From positions 1-47,048 of the forward strand of contig NZ_QEST01000167.1 of the NCBI RefSeq assembly GCF_003311645.1: a DNA stretch of 47,048 nucleotides, written 5' to 3'. The position numbers and the translations under genes are program-made. How positions within the stretch are numbered: position 1 is the first letter of the stretch; every line of letters begins with the position of its first letter. Source of the DNA: Streptomyces sp. PT12. Its GTDB lineage: Bacteria; Actinomycetota; Actinomycetes; Streptomycetales; Streptomycetaceae. The notes beneath the pieces are model-generated. The model worked only from the letters and a program-made list of their open reading frames with translations. It made no database searches and was not told the origin of the DNA. This document shows positions 1 through 8,480 of this stretch, piece after piece.

Positions 1-4
1 AGCG

Positions 5-43
5 GGGTCACCTTTCACCCGCCGGAAGTGGGTCACGATTCAC
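5..43. repeat. Imperfect direct repeat near window edge, likely end of a mobile element
   Basis: Two 14-bp copies, GGGTCACCTTTCAC (5-18) and GGGTCACGATTCAC (30-43), differ at two positions and start 25 bp apart. They lie just outside the point near base 50 where recognisable IS5-type transposase coding begins. They may be the end of another insertion element that interrupted this transposase. The window edge prevents a firmer assignment. Confidence 0.3.
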
Positions 44-49
44 ACGTCG

Positions 50-747
50 CCGACACAAGGCATCCTGTTCGTGCTGTACACCGGGATCTCCTGGCAGCAA
101 CTGCCCCTGGAACTGGGCTTCGGCTCCGGTCAGACCTGCTGGCGCAGGTTGGGCCGGTGGCACGAGGCCGGCGTTTTCGACCAGCTGCACCGCATACTCC
201 TGGCCGAGTTGAACGCGGCCGGGAAGATCGACTGGACGCGAGCCTGCGTGGATGCCTCCCACGTGAAGGCGAAAAAGGGGGCGAGGCGACCGGCCCGTCG
301 CCAGTCGACCGGGGCAAAACCGGCAGCAAGCACCACCTCATCTGCGACGGGAACGGCACACCGCTGAAGGCGATCACCACCGCCGCCAACGTCAACGACG
401 TCACGCAGACCCTCGCCCTGGTCGACGGCGTCCCGCCCGTCGCCGGTCGAGTCGGACACCCGCGCAAGCGCCCTGACGCCCTCTTGGGCGACAAGGGATA
501 CGACAGCGACCCCAACCGCCGTGAACTGCGGAAACGCCGCATCCTGCCCGTCATCTCCCGCAAGGGAAGCCCGAACATCAAGGGCCTGGGCAAGCTCCGC
601 TACGTCGTCGAGCAAACCTTCGCCCTCCTCCACCAGTTCAAACGCCTCACCATCCGCTGGGAACGCCGACTCGACCTACACAACGCCCTCGTCTCACTCG
701 CCAGCGGCCTCATCTGCTGGCGACGCCTGAAACACCACACACCATGA
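50..747 (+). pseudogene. IS5-family (IS427/IS1031-like) transposase, 5'-truncated, two frames joined by a -1 slippery site
   Basis: The first frame reads GILFVLYTGISWQQLP and continues to VDASHVKAKKG. The second frame continues with GEATGPSPVDRGKTGSKHHL and ends with an ALLHQFKRLTIRWERR-like segment and a stop at 745-747. Together these match the DDE transposase of two-ORF IS5-group elements, including the DASH, SKHH and GDKGYD segments. The frame change coincides with A AAG GGG at 274-280, a canonical X XXY YYZ heptamer, so the two frames may be joined by programmed -1 frameshifting and not by a mutation. The usual N-terminal 40-50 residues are missing. Sequence before about base 50 does not look like this family and no start codon fits, so I call it a truncated remnant. 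Adjacent IS630 and recombinase remnants support a mobile-element junkyard. Confidence 0.8.
274..280 (+). other. Candidate -1 ribosomal frameshift heptamer A AAG GGG
   Basis: It sits exactly where the IS5-type transposase passes from the upstream to the downstream reading frame. In frame 0 the codons are AAG GGG. After a -1 slip they are AAA GGG, so both tRNAs can re-pair. The protein read across it (AKKG followed by GEATGPSP) matches family order without gaps. Confidence 0.5.
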
Positions 748-762
748 TCGTGTTACGAGCTC

Positions 763-1691
763 TTAACCTGTGACCAGATGCCCTCTTGCGGTGAGGTCGG
801 GAGCGTAGGAGGGCAAGTAGAAGACGGTCAGCCAGTCGGCGCTGGCCTCGAAGAACGCCTTGAGCTGCGGCATCTTATGGGCGGCGAGGTTGTCCCACAC
901 CAGCACGACCGGTCCGCCGAGCTGGATGCGGGCCCGGACGATCAGGTCGCGGTAGTCGCGCCAGGTGAAGCCCTTCGGCTCGCCCCTGCGGCCCCGGTGG
1001 AGGCGGGAGCGGTAGATCAGCCGGGACCGCTGGCCGGTTCTGTAGCAGGACATCCCGGCCATCGAGATCCGGCCGGACCCCCGGCCCCGAACCCTGACCA
1101 CCGGAGTGTGGCCGCGCCGGCCCCAGGTTCTGGCACGCGGCGGCCTCAGCGACTGGCTGGCTTCGTCCTCGAAAACAACCCAGGCGCCGCGGACCGCCGC
1201 TGTCCCTTTACCTCTGGCCAGACCTCCTTGCGCCACACCTCAACAGCCGTCTCGTCCCGCTCGACTGCCCGGCGCGCGGGCTGCTGGCACGACCAGCCGT
1301 GCCGCTTCAGCAGCCGCCAGGCGCCCTCCACGGTGTAGCTGACGTGGAACAGCCGTCCGATCAACGTCTTGACCCGGGAGAGGGTCCAGCGCTGGTCCTC
1401 CCAGCCATGAGCCAGCGGCCCGCGTTCCAACTCCCGCTCCAGCCGTGCTATCTGCTCCTCACCGAGCCGGGGACGTCCCGGAGAGCCCCTGGAGAGCACC
1501 CCCGCGGACCCGTGCTCGCGCCATGCACGGCGCCAGCGCTCCACCGACCGCTCACTCACCCGCAGCGTGACAGCGATCGTGCTGGTCGTCTCCCCGGCCT
1601 CGAAACGGGCCACGGCCTCCAGCCGAACCCGTTCCCTCACAGCCCTCCCGGCGTCGGTCAGCCCGCCGCCCTGCGCATACCTCACACTCAA
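763..1691 (-). pseudogene. IS630-family transposase, 3'-truncated, two frames with -1 slippery site
   Basis: The upstream frame (start 1691) encodes a helix-turn-helix region: residues about 1-60 include ERSVERWRRAWREHG, followed by SRGSPGRPRLGEEQ and a second wHTH-like region (LFHVSYTVEGAWRLLKRHGW). The downstream frame carries the DDE catalytic part, FEDEASQSL then VLVWDNLAAHK and LPSYAPDL. The frame change falls at A AAG GGA (1209 down to 1203), again an X XXY YYZ heptamer. Normally LPSYAPDLNPVE follows, with the last catalytic Glu. Here the sequence diverges after PDL and stops, so the third acidic residue is lost and the element cannot be active. No terminal inverted repeats were confirmed. 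Confidence 0.8.
1203..1209 (-). other. Candidate -1 frameshift heptamer A AAG GGA in IS630 remnant
   Basis: Reading the minus strand, the frame-0 codons are gtA AAG GGA, and slipping back one base gives AAA GGG. The downstream frame then reads into GAWVVFEDEAS, the first catalytic-Asp region. It is the same class of site as the one in the neighbouring IS5 remnant. Confidence 0.45.
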
Positions 1692-1737
1692 GGATCTACA
1701 CAGGCCCGTCCCCGCACGTCAGGCGAACGCCCCGACA

Positions 1738-2085
1738 TCACCCAATCAAGTTCAGTAACAGCGGCTCGGTGATGTTCAACGCCAGCGTCATCACGCTGGC
1801 CAGGATCAGCAGCCTGCGGGCGGGGCGGATCTCCTCGCGCGAGGCGCCGTTCAGCGCCAGGTACCGGACCCCCAGTAGCAGCCCGAGAACCGACAGGTCC
1901 ACCGCCGGTGCGACCAGCGGGGCGACGTAGGCCGGCACCCCGAGCCGCAGACCCAGCGCCAACACGTTGCCGAACCCGAACAGGAACGTCAGGCCGATCA
2001 CCGTCGCCATGATGAGGGTCACCGACCGCATCACCATCGCGTGGCCGGTCGATGAAGGCGGGCCGGTTGAGGTAGTCGTGGGCAT
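1738..2085 (-). CDS. DUF2637-like membrane protein, probably truncated (integrative element gene)
   Basis: About 115 residues read from ATG at 2085. A GTG one codon upstream is also possible, and its TGATG junction overlaps the recombinase stop. An MRSVTLIMATVIGLTFLFGFGN-type first membrane segment is followed by LRLGVPAYVAPLVAPAVD and two further hydrophobic stretches. This is the pattern of the DUF2637 (SpdB-like) membrane domain common on actinomycete plasmids and integrative elements. Family members usually continue with a cytoplasmic HTH or helical domain, whereas this one stops at NLIG, so it is probably cut short where the IS630 fragment begins. AAGGGGG lies upstream on the minus strand as a possible ribosome-binding site. 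Function unknown, possibly transfer or regulation of a mobile element. Confidence 0.55.
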   Translation of the reverse strand: MPTTTSTGPPSSTGHAMVMRSVTLIMATVIGLTFLFGFGNVLALGLRLGVPAYVAPLVAPAVDLSVLGLLLGVRYLALNGASREEIRPARRLLILASVMTLALNITEPLLLNLIG

Positions 2086-3113
2086 CACCGCACCCCCTTC
2101 GGGGCAGAAGGTTCAAATCGCCCTTCGATCACGAGGCGGCCGGTGAAAAACTGCTGGTCAGACCTTCTACCTTCTGTTGGTAGTCCTGCCGGGGGCACCA
2201 CACAGAGGGGAAGCGACACCGCACCGGGCCGCCCCACGCTCATGGCGTCTTGGGCGGTCTGGGCTGTCGCGGCGATGGTGTCGGCGCAGAGAATCACCCG
2301 GCAATGTGCTGTAGTGGTGACCTTGTCGTAGCGGATCTGAAGCCGGAATGCCTCGAACACGCGTCTGCGCATGGCGTCCGGGAGGGCCGCGACCTCGCAC
2401 GCCCCGACGGGCAGGGCGTCGATGAGGGCGGGATCCTGGCGGGGCGGTGCGGCGCGGCGGAGATCGTCGATCTCGCCCTTCTTGCCCCTGATCCGCTGGT
2501 CGAGTTCGGCGACCCGCGCTTGGACGCCCTGCACGAAGCGCCGGTCTGGATCCTCGGCCAGCTCTAGGGCGTGGAACTGGCGATCGCGACGCCGAGCCAG
2601 CTCGGCGAGCGCCGCACACAGGGCTTTCTCGCGCTCCTCGTGGCGGCGCCTCTCCGCCGCGCCGGACTCGGGCAGTGCCGCAGCGAGGGCCTCGCGCCGG
2701 TCCGGCCCGAAGACGCGTTCTGCGAAGAACACGTGAACGGCGTCCAGGAGATGAGCTTCTTTGATCCACAGGCTTTTGGGATGGTTCTCCCCGATATAGC
2801 CGGGCTTGGGTGCGCAAGCATAGAAGCTGGTGTCTCGTCCGCTCTTACCGAACATGCGTCGGTTGCAGATAGCGCAGAACAGGAACGAGCGCAGGGGGTA
2901 CGTGCGGGCTGTCTGCGGGTGCTCGATGTTCGGGCCAGGCTCGCTGCGTGAGCGTTCACGCCGCTCCGCGACGGACTGAACGCCGACAAAGGCGTCAAGG
3001 GAGACAAGCGGCGGATGGGTCGGCCGCGGCGACCACACCCATTCCCCGACCGGATTGTTCTTGCCACCCCGCGTCTTCCTGGCACGCCGGTTCCAGACCA
3101 TATGCCCGGTCCT
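2085..3113 (-). pseudogene. Large serine recombinase, C-terminal fragment
   Basis: The fragment starts inside the recombinase domain (TGHMVWNRRARKTRGGKN, then EWVWSPRPTHPPLVS). It continues into the zinc beta-ribbon (FLFCAICNRRMFGK then YACAP), and a long charged coiled-coil region runs through EEREKALCAALAELARRRD and AELDQRIRGKKGEIDDLRR. These are the DNA-binding and coiled-coil parts of phage or ICE integrases. The catalytic N-terminal resolvase domain with its serine nucleophile is absent. The family match stops abruptly at about 3108-3113, where regulator sequence on the other strand begins, so this is a deletion or insertion junction. It probably belonged to the same element as the DUF2637-like gene. 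Confidence 0.75.
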
Positions 3114-3456
3114 GCGAGACCTTCTCGACCACCACGACGAGGAGTTCTACGCGGCCCAGCTCAGCACCCGCACCGGCCTAGGCCAAAGCGGCCTCTCCCC
3201 ACGGCTACGCCGATTCGAGCGAGCAGGCTGGCTCACCAGCCGCCTCGAAGACGACACCAGCGGGCTCAGCCGCGCACCCGAAGGACGAGGCCAAGGCCGA
3301 CGCCGCCTCTACTACGCCCTGACACCCGACGGACGCCGAGCAGCCACCCACGAACTCCAACACCGCACCAACGGCCGAACAAACGACGAAACGACCCGCG
3401 ACAAGCCACTGGGGAAACAACCACAGACCCGCAGCTCACAGCGCGACCGAAAATGA
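3110..3456 (+). pseudogene. PadR-like winged-helix regulator, 5'-truncated
   Basis: The recognisable protein starts at VLRDLLDHHDEEFYAAQLS and continues with TGLGQSGLSPRLRRFERAGW and RRRLYYALTPDGRRAA, the PadR wing and HTH arrangement. It ends in a polar tail at 3454-3456. An ATG at 3055 is in frame, but the 50 bases after it belong to the antisense recombinase fragment, so the native N-terminus is missing and the gene is a chimera across the junction at about 3110. It may be expressed as a fused polypeptide but is most likely dead. Confidence 0.5.
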
Positions 3457-3506
3457 CAACAACATCCGGCCCCCATGGCCGTCCTGCGAGTGACGACCCG
3501 TCGGGG

Positions 3507-5369
3507 TCAGGAACCGCTGATGAGTTGGGCCGTCGTGACGGCACCGTCCTCAAGCCCCCAGTCGGCCAGGATGTCGCCATACTCGCCACTGTCGATCAGC
3601 GCGCCGAGGGCTTCCAGAAGAGCGTCCCGCAAATCGGGGTTGGCGTCGCCCACGAACATGGCCATCGGGAGGTCCTCGGTCAGATCACCGTCGGACAGGT
3701 GGATCTCACCTTCGGAGTCCCGCGCACTATTGACGGCCCACGGAAGACCAGTGATCACCGCGTCCACGTCGCCAAGAGGGCCGGTTCGCACCTCAATCGG
3801 ACGCGAACCGCACACCTCGTAGGACCGCTCCTCGACCGCGGCTGCGTACTCGTCGTCGACGTCGATCTCCATGCCGCAGAGGTCGGCCCACGACTGGATA
3901 TCCTGGGACGCTTCTCGCCAGGTGTAAACCGCGTACCCGTAGTCGAAGTAGTGGATGAGATCGACATGTGCCCGGTCGCTCCTGTCGAAGTACGCAACGT
4001 CCTGCACCGGCATGGCCACGTCAAATCGTTGGGGCCTATCCCCGCGGGGCCGGGACAGGAGACCGGCGACCATCTCGCTTGGGGTGTCGGCGTCGACGAT
4101 CTCCACCTGCAGGCCGAGTTGCTCGCCCAGCGCGTAGGCCAGATCCGGTTGGAGGCCACCGTCCTCCCCAGGGGTGAGCCCGGGGACGTCGCCGGCTGCG
4201 GCTGGGTCCGCGTACATAGCGACCGTGAGAGTCCCTGGCTGGTAGAGGCCGAGTTCGTTCTGGCTGCCTGTGCTGGTGTCCTCACCAGTGTCCCCGTCCG
4301 CCTCCGTTCCACCGCCGCGAGAGGTCAGTACATATGTCGTGGCCACGACCAGCACGGTGGCCGCCACCGTGGCTCCAGCGGTCAGCCAGGACCGCTTTCG
4401 TCGACGCGACGGCCGCACAGTGGACGGTGTATGAGGTTCCCGTTCCGGCACCCGAATCGTCGCCCTCATGGTCGGGGGGCGCCCGCCGGCCGCGGGAAAC
4501 CGAGCGGTCGGGACCGTGCTGGCCTCCGCGTTGGCCAACATCACATCGAGCCGTTCGGCCGCGGGCCGCGCGGCCGGGTCAGGTACAAGAAGCGCCTTCA
4601 GCACTGGGGTCAAGGTCCCTGCCTGGACAGGCGGCGGCACCGTGCCGTCGATGACGGCCGCCACAGTGGCCAGTGCCGTCGGCCGGCGCATCGGGTTGTG
4701 ACCCTCGACACAGACGTACAGCATCATGCCCAGCGACCACAGATCCGAGGCTGGACTGTCATCCACACCCCGGATACGTTCAGGCGCGAGATAATCGGGC
4801 GTGCCGATGAACTCACCAGTCGCCGTCAACGGCGCGGTTCTAGCAGCGGGATCCACCGCATCGGTGCGCTGGAGAGCGGCGATACCGAAGTCGGTGAGCA
4901 CCGCCTCGCCGTTCGGCCGCAGCAGCACGTTGGCGGGCTTCACATCGCGGTGCAAGATGCCGGCGTCATGCGCGGCGCGCAACGCGGCCAGCACCTGGCG
5001 GCCGATCCGGGCGGCTTCCCGTGGTTCCAGCGAGCCCTCGTTGTCCAGCACTTTCGCCAGGCTCCCACCCGTCACCAGTTCCATGACGAGCCAGGGGTAG
5101 AACCCCTCGCCCACGTCAATGATGTGATGGATCGTCACCACGTGCGGGTGATTGAGCCGAGCCAGAGCCCGCGCCTCGCGCAGCACACGCTCGCGCAGTG
5201 TCGGGTCCGGAGCCAGTTCCGGAGCGAGTGGGTGGACCTGCTTGACCGCAACCTCCCGTTGCAACGCGAGGTCCCGTGCGCGCCACACCGTGCCCATCCC
5301 CCCGCTGCCCAGCCGTTCCACCAGCTCGAAACGCCCATCCAAGACCTGTCCGCTCTCACCATCGACCAC
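3507..5369 (-). CDS. Transmembrane Ser/Thr protein kinase with extracellular solute-binding domain
   Basis: The protein has 620 residues from the GTG at 5369; an upstream in-frame extension looks non-native. The N-terminal kinase domain shows the glycine loop GSGGMG (about 21-26), the AVK lysine (about 43), HRDVKPAN (D about 142), DFG (about 160) and APE (about 195-197). A proline-rich juxtamembrane linker follows, then RRRKR and one membrane segment (about 327-350). A C-terminal domain (about 380-615) has the layout of family 3 bacterial solute-binding proteins, beginning GTLTVAMYADP and containing DVAMPVQDVAYF and DADTPSEM. Instead of PASTA repeats the kinase therefore carries an amino-acid/polar-ligand-binding sensor outside the cell. 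It is likely a ligand-gated signalling kinase, with substrate unknown. No strong ribosome-binding site precedes the chosen start. It appears monocistronic. Confidence 0.85.
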   Translation of the reverse strand: MVDGESGQVLDGRFELVERLGSGGMGTVWRARDLALQREVAVKQVHPLAPELAPDPTLRERVLREARALARLNHPHVVTIHHIIDVGEGFYPWLVMELVTGGSLAKVLDNEGSLEPREAARIGRQVLAALRAAHDAGILHRDVKPANVLLRPNGEAVLTDFGIAALQRTDAVDPAARTAPLTATGEFIGTPDYLAPERIRGVDDSPASDLWSLGMMLYVCVEGHNPMRRPTALATVAAVIDGTVPPPVQAGTLTPVLKALLVPDPAARPAAERLDVMLANAEASTVPTARFPAAGGRPPTMRATIRVPEREPHTPSTVRPSRRRKRSWLTAGATVAATVLVVATTYVLTSRGGGTEADGDTGEDTSTGSQNELGLYQPGTLTVAMYADPAAAGDVPGLTPGEDGGLQPDLAYALGEQLGLQVEIVDADTPSEMVAGLLSRPRGDRPQRFDVAMPVQDVAYFDRSDRAHVDLIHYFDYGYAVYTWREASQDIQSWADLCGMEIDVDDEYAAAVEERSYEVCGSRPIEVRTGPLGDVDAVITGLPWAVNSARDSEGEIHLSDGDLTEDLPMAMFVGDANPDLRDALLEALGALIDSGEYGDILADWGLEDGAVTTAQLISGS

Positions 5370-5607
5370 GATCGAAGCGTACGCGCCTGTCCACGCCCCT
5401 GGCAGCCCGCTGACCTGATCCGTAGTCGGTGGTGGCAGTGAGTGTTTGCCTGGATCATCACTGGACAGACCCCAGCGGAAAGGTCCTGGACAAGGACGCC
5501 GACAACCTGGTCCTCCAGTACCGCTGGCACGGCGGCAGCCACGCCCATGCGTGGCTCGTCTCCCCCATCGTCGCAGCACAGCGGAAGAAGGACCGCCCCC
5601 CGCGGTC

Positions 5608-5970
5608 CAGACGCTCAGCGGCTTCGGCGACGACTACGAGGGACGCCCCGGTGACGTCCTGGGCCCCCGGAGGCGGCGGGCTGGCCGTCGAGGCCCGTCC
5701 GGGGGCGGCTCGTTCCCGGCGCCCCGGTCGTGTTCTCCGTCCGCCCCGACAACGACCTGTACTTCGCCACCGGAGAGGGCCGCCGCACCCACGGCGAGCT
5801 GAGGACGGACACCAGCGGAAAGGCGACCGCGCCCCCGCTCCACGCCGGCGACCCCGTCGGACACCACCAGGTGCGTATCACCGCCCCTCCACTCCCCGGG
5901 CGTCGTCGCCACCTACCGGGTGCTGGTCCGCCCTGTGGAAGACCCGCCCGCCAAGGAGCCATCGACGTAG
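5608..5970 (+). pseudogene. Decayed Ig-like (Big-1/invasin type) domain fragment
   Basis: Family-like protein pieces occur in sequence but in changing frames: QTLSGFGDDYEGRPGDVLGP (from 5608), LAVEARPG (about 5683), VVFSVRPDNDLYFATGEG and HGELRTDTSGKATAPPLHAG (about 5727-5890), then GVVATYRVLVRPVEDPP ending in TAG at 5968-5970. In order these resemble an invasin/intimin-type Ig-like domain (Q-x-v-S-G start, v-x-FSV strand, T-d-x-x-G-x-A turn, A-t-f-x-v end). At least three frameshifts separate them, so the copy is dead. The parent was probably a secreted or surface protein. The domain assignment is from pattern memory and is modest in confidence. Confidence 0.4.
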
Positions 5971-6324
5971 CCTCGATGCTTCGTGAGGGTCTGCCGAGGG
6001 AGTCGCGGGCCCGGCCCAGGCGCGGCGGACCACCGAGCCGATCAGCCGGTCGCCCCGCTCCCCCCGGAACAGCGGGGCCGCGTCCCTGGGGCCTTGGCCG
6101 GCGAGGCGCTCGCGCGGAATCTTCACCGGCGCCGGGCAGCGGGGAACCACCCTGACCTCCCCCGCCGCGCCCCCCCGCACACCGCACACCGCTTGTCGTG
6201 GACGGTGCCGGAGTTCGTCCGGTACCTGCCCGCCTCCGGTGTGGCGGTGTGGACGGGCAGTTCACCCCATCGGGTGGTGTCGGCGGTCGCCGGCGGCGGG
6301 ACGCCGACCGAGTCGCGGGGTGGG
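5971..6324. other. 354-bp stretch with no supported gene
   Basis: Several frames stay open on both strands here because of the high GC, but none shows a family pattern, a convincing ribosome-binding site or a sensible start. I see no tRNA, repeat array or strong terminator. It separates the decayed gene from the 3' end of the cluster's first gene and may be a cluster boundary. Confidence 0.4.
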
Positions 6325-6978
6325 TCAGCGGTCCAGGCCGGCGGCGGTGCGCAGTCCTGCGGCGGTCGAGAAGTAGCCGAAGAGCGCGCCGCCCGGGTCG
6401 AGGGCGGCGGACGCGTCGAGGCCGCCGAGCCAGACGGGGGTGAACCCGGCGTCGTGGACCAGGGTTTCGGTGGTCCGGCGCGCGTCGGCGTCGTCGGCGG
6501 CCAGGCCCATGCCCCAGAAGTGCGGCTGCTTGGTGCCGCGTGACCACAGCAGTTCGTCGGGGAAGTGGGTGAAGGCGCGGGCGACGGCGCTGCTCGGCAG
6601 CCGCTTGGCGGTCCAGCTGCCCTGGGTGACGCCTGGGCCCTGCTGGGAGACGAAGTGGCCGTCGTCCGACAGGCCGATGGGGCTGGTGGCGTCGATCACG
6701 GTCTTCCCCGCCAGCCGGTCGGCCAGCCTGTCCAGCACCTCATCAAGGGCCGGGTGCGGGACGGACAGCAGGACGACATCGGCGGCGTCGACGGCCTCGG
6801 CGTGGCCGACGGTGGTGACCGGCGCACCGGCCGGGGTGGCGAGGCCGGTCGCCTCGCCCGGGGCGCGGGAGCCGATGGCCACCGTGTGCCCGGCCGCCAG
6901 CCAGTGCCGGGCGAGCGGCCGACCGATGTTGCCGGCGCCCAGGACGGCAATGGACAGGGGTGGCAGGGACGCGGTCAT
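6325..6978 (-). CDS. NADP(H)-binding oxidoreductase, F420-dependent NADP reductase superfamily
   Basis: The protein has 217 residues; GAGGAG sits just upstream of ATG 6978. The N-terminal Rossmann motif is IAVLGAGNIGRPLARHW (about 9-25), followed by the strand-turn VAIGSR, whose basic end suggests NADP preference. VVLLSVPH and GKTVIDATSP are typical of the NPD-like family. The C-terminal half (about 125-215) is alpha-helical, as in F420:NADP oxidoreductase-like proteins. It lies 55 bp downstream of the KAS III gene, same strand, so they are probably co-transcribed. In a butenolide or methylenomycin-like route it could reduce a butenolide or enone intermediate. This role is inferred; the cofactor could be NADPH alone. 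Confidence 0.75.
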   Translation of the reverse strand: MTASLPPLSIAVLGAGNIGRPLARHWLAAGHTVAIGSRAPGEATGLATPAGAPVTTVGHAEAVDAADVVLLSVPHPALDEVLDRLADRLAGKTVIDATSPIGLSDDGHFVSQQGPGVTQGSWTAKRLPSSAVARAFTHFPDELLWSRGTKQPHFWGMGLAADDADARRTTETLVHDAGFTPVWLGGLDASAALDPGGALFGYFSTAAGLRTAAGLDR

Positions 6979-7033
6979 CTTGGGCTCCTCGGGTGCGGTG
7001 GGAAGGTGCGGTGGTGAACGAGGGGGCGCGGCC

Positions 7034-8044
7034 TCAGCCGACGGGGATGTCGGGCCAGACCAGCGCGGTCGACCCCCAGGTCACGCCGCCGCCGAAGGCG
7101 CTCAGCAGGACCTTCTCGCCCGGGGCGAGAAGTCCCTCGGTTGCGGCGTGGGCGAGCGCCAACGGGATGGAGGCGGCGGAGGTGTTGCCGACCCGGTCGA
7201 GGTTGACAACGACCCGGTCCCTGGCCATGCCGAGTTGGTCGGCGACGGCGTGCAGAATGCGGACGTTGGCCTGGTGGCCCACGAACCGGGCGACCGAGTC
7301 CGCCGACCAGCCCGCGCGGTCAAGCACCGCCTGCGAGGAGGCGGCCATCCGCGTGACGGCGTGCCGGAACACCGGTCGGCCCTGCATCTGGAAGTAGGAG
7401 TCGGCGGGGCGAGGGCCCGGCTTCTCCGCGGCGGTGGGCGGCAGCCGCGAGCCGCCGCCCGGGACGGTGATGAGGTCCTTCAACGAGCCGTCGCTGCCCA
7501 GGTCGTGGGCGAGCAGCGCCCCGGGCTCTTCGGGTTCGCCGGCGCGCAGCACGACGGCGCCGGCGCCGTCGCCGAAGATGACGGAGGTGGTACGGTCCTC
7601 CGGGTCGAGGATGGTGGAGTAGGTCTCCGCGCCGATGACCAGGACGCGGGTGGCGGTGCGGGCGGCGATGGCGCCTGCCGCGGTGGCCAGCGCGTAGACG
7701 AAGCCGCTGCACACGGCGGCCAGGTCGAACGCCGCGACATGGGGCAGGCCGAGCCGCGCGGCGACCTCGGGTGCCGTGGCCGGGCAGGGGTGGTCCGGGG
7801 TGGTGGTGGCGAGCACCACCAGGTCGACGGCGTCACTGCCGGCGGCGGTCAGGGCGCGTCGGCCCGCCTCGACGGCGAGGTCGCCGGTCGCGGTCCCGGG
7901 GTCAACCCAGTGCCGTTGGGTGATGCCGGTCCTGGTGCGGATCCACTCGTCGGAGGTGTCGAGGGTGAGCGACAGCTGGTCATTGGTCACGACGCGGGGC
8001 GGGACGAAGGTGCCGAGCCCGGCGAGGACGGCGGCGCCGCTCAT
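7034..8044 (-). CDS. Beta-ketoacyl-ACP synthase III (FabH-like)
   Basis: The protein has 336 residues from ATG 8044. The KAS III triad is complete: Cys112 in AAVCSGFVYAL, His257 in VGHQANVRIL and Asn287 in RVGNTSAASIPLAL. The N-terminal TSDEWIRTRTGI and SVIFGDGAGAVVL segments are standard for FabH. It should condense an acyl-CoA or related starter with malonyl-ACP to a beta-ketoacyl-ACP. It is the only condensing enzyme in the window, so any polyketide-type C-C bond formation in this cluster depends on it. The free ACP at 11675 is its likely partner. Pairing of KAS III, ACP and an AfsA-type enzyme recalls methylenomycin biosynthesis (MmyC/MmyA type). An ester-forming variant is less likely because the full C-H-N triad is present. 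Confidence 0.88.
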   Translation of the reverse strand: MSGAAVLAGLGTFVPPRVVTNDQLSLTLDTSDEWIRTRTGITQRHWVDPGTATGDLAVEAGRRALTAAGSDAVDLVVLATTTPDHPCPATAPEVAARLGLPHVAAFDLAAVCSGFVYALATAAGAIAARTATRVLVIGAETYSTILDPEDRTTSVIFGDGAGAVVLRAGEPEEPGALLAHDLGSDGSLKDLITVPGGGSRLPPTAAEKPGPRPADSYFQMQGRPVFRHAVTRMAASSQAVLDRAGWSADSVARFVGHQANVRILHAVADQLGMARDRVVVNLDRVGNTSAASIPLALAHAATEGLLAPGEKVLLSAFGGGVTWGSTALVWPDIPVG

Positions 8045-8480
8045 CGGACGGTCCGCCGTGCCGCGGCGGGTGGGGTGGTGACCTTGGACAACGGAAGCCT
8101 CCCTGGTTGCCGGTACGTGGCCGGTACGGGGTGCCGCCACAGGGCACGGTGGAGCGGCCATCCCCGTGGGGGGTGGCGGTGGGGCGTGGTCCGGGTGGAC
8201 GCCGACGGGCGTGGCCGACGGGGGGCACCGGCGCTGCCCATCGCGGACGGCGCGGAGCCGACGACCGTGCCGTCGCCGCGCCGTGGAACGATTATCCGAC
8301 GGTGACGGGGCGGCAACCAGACGTTGCTGACCCGGTGGGTACCCCCGGTGGTGGCGGGACCACCAGCATCCGAGGGCGCGGGAAGCGGCGTGCGCTGGGC
8401 GCGTGGGAAGCGGCGTACGACGACGCCCGCGACCGGCGGGCGGTCGCGGGCGTTCCGGCGCTGCGGGGTTCGACGCGTGC
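8045..8480. promoter_or_regulatory. 436-bp intergenic region upstream of the KAS III operon with candidate minus-strand promoter
   Basis: No gene is supported here. Read on the minus strand, GGATAATCGTTCC (around 8285-8300) contains GATAAT, a plausible -10 hexamer, but the -35 (TGGTTG or similar) is weak. A GGTGGT/ACCACC inverted pair with a six-base spacer lies near 8350-8367. The region would serve the KAS III-reductase operon transcribed leftwards, and it lies downstream of the first MmyB-type regulator. Confidence 0.3.

Noticed and set aside
3015-5441. Long open frame on the plus strand across the kinase gene
   Set aside because: It is antisense to a protein with all kinase motifs, is very rich in Arg, His and Pro, and has no family pattern. 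High GC keeps antisense frames open.
5429-5610. Plus-strand frame with NLVLQYRWHGGSHAHAW
   Set aside because: It looks somewhat protein-like but I recognise no family, it has no ribosome-binding site, and it runs into the decayed Ig-like region. It may be part of the same dead gene.
6440-8305. Long plus-strand open frame across the reductase and KAS III genes
   Set aside because: Antisense to two genes with complete catalytic motifs; composition is Gly/Ala/Arg-rich without domains.
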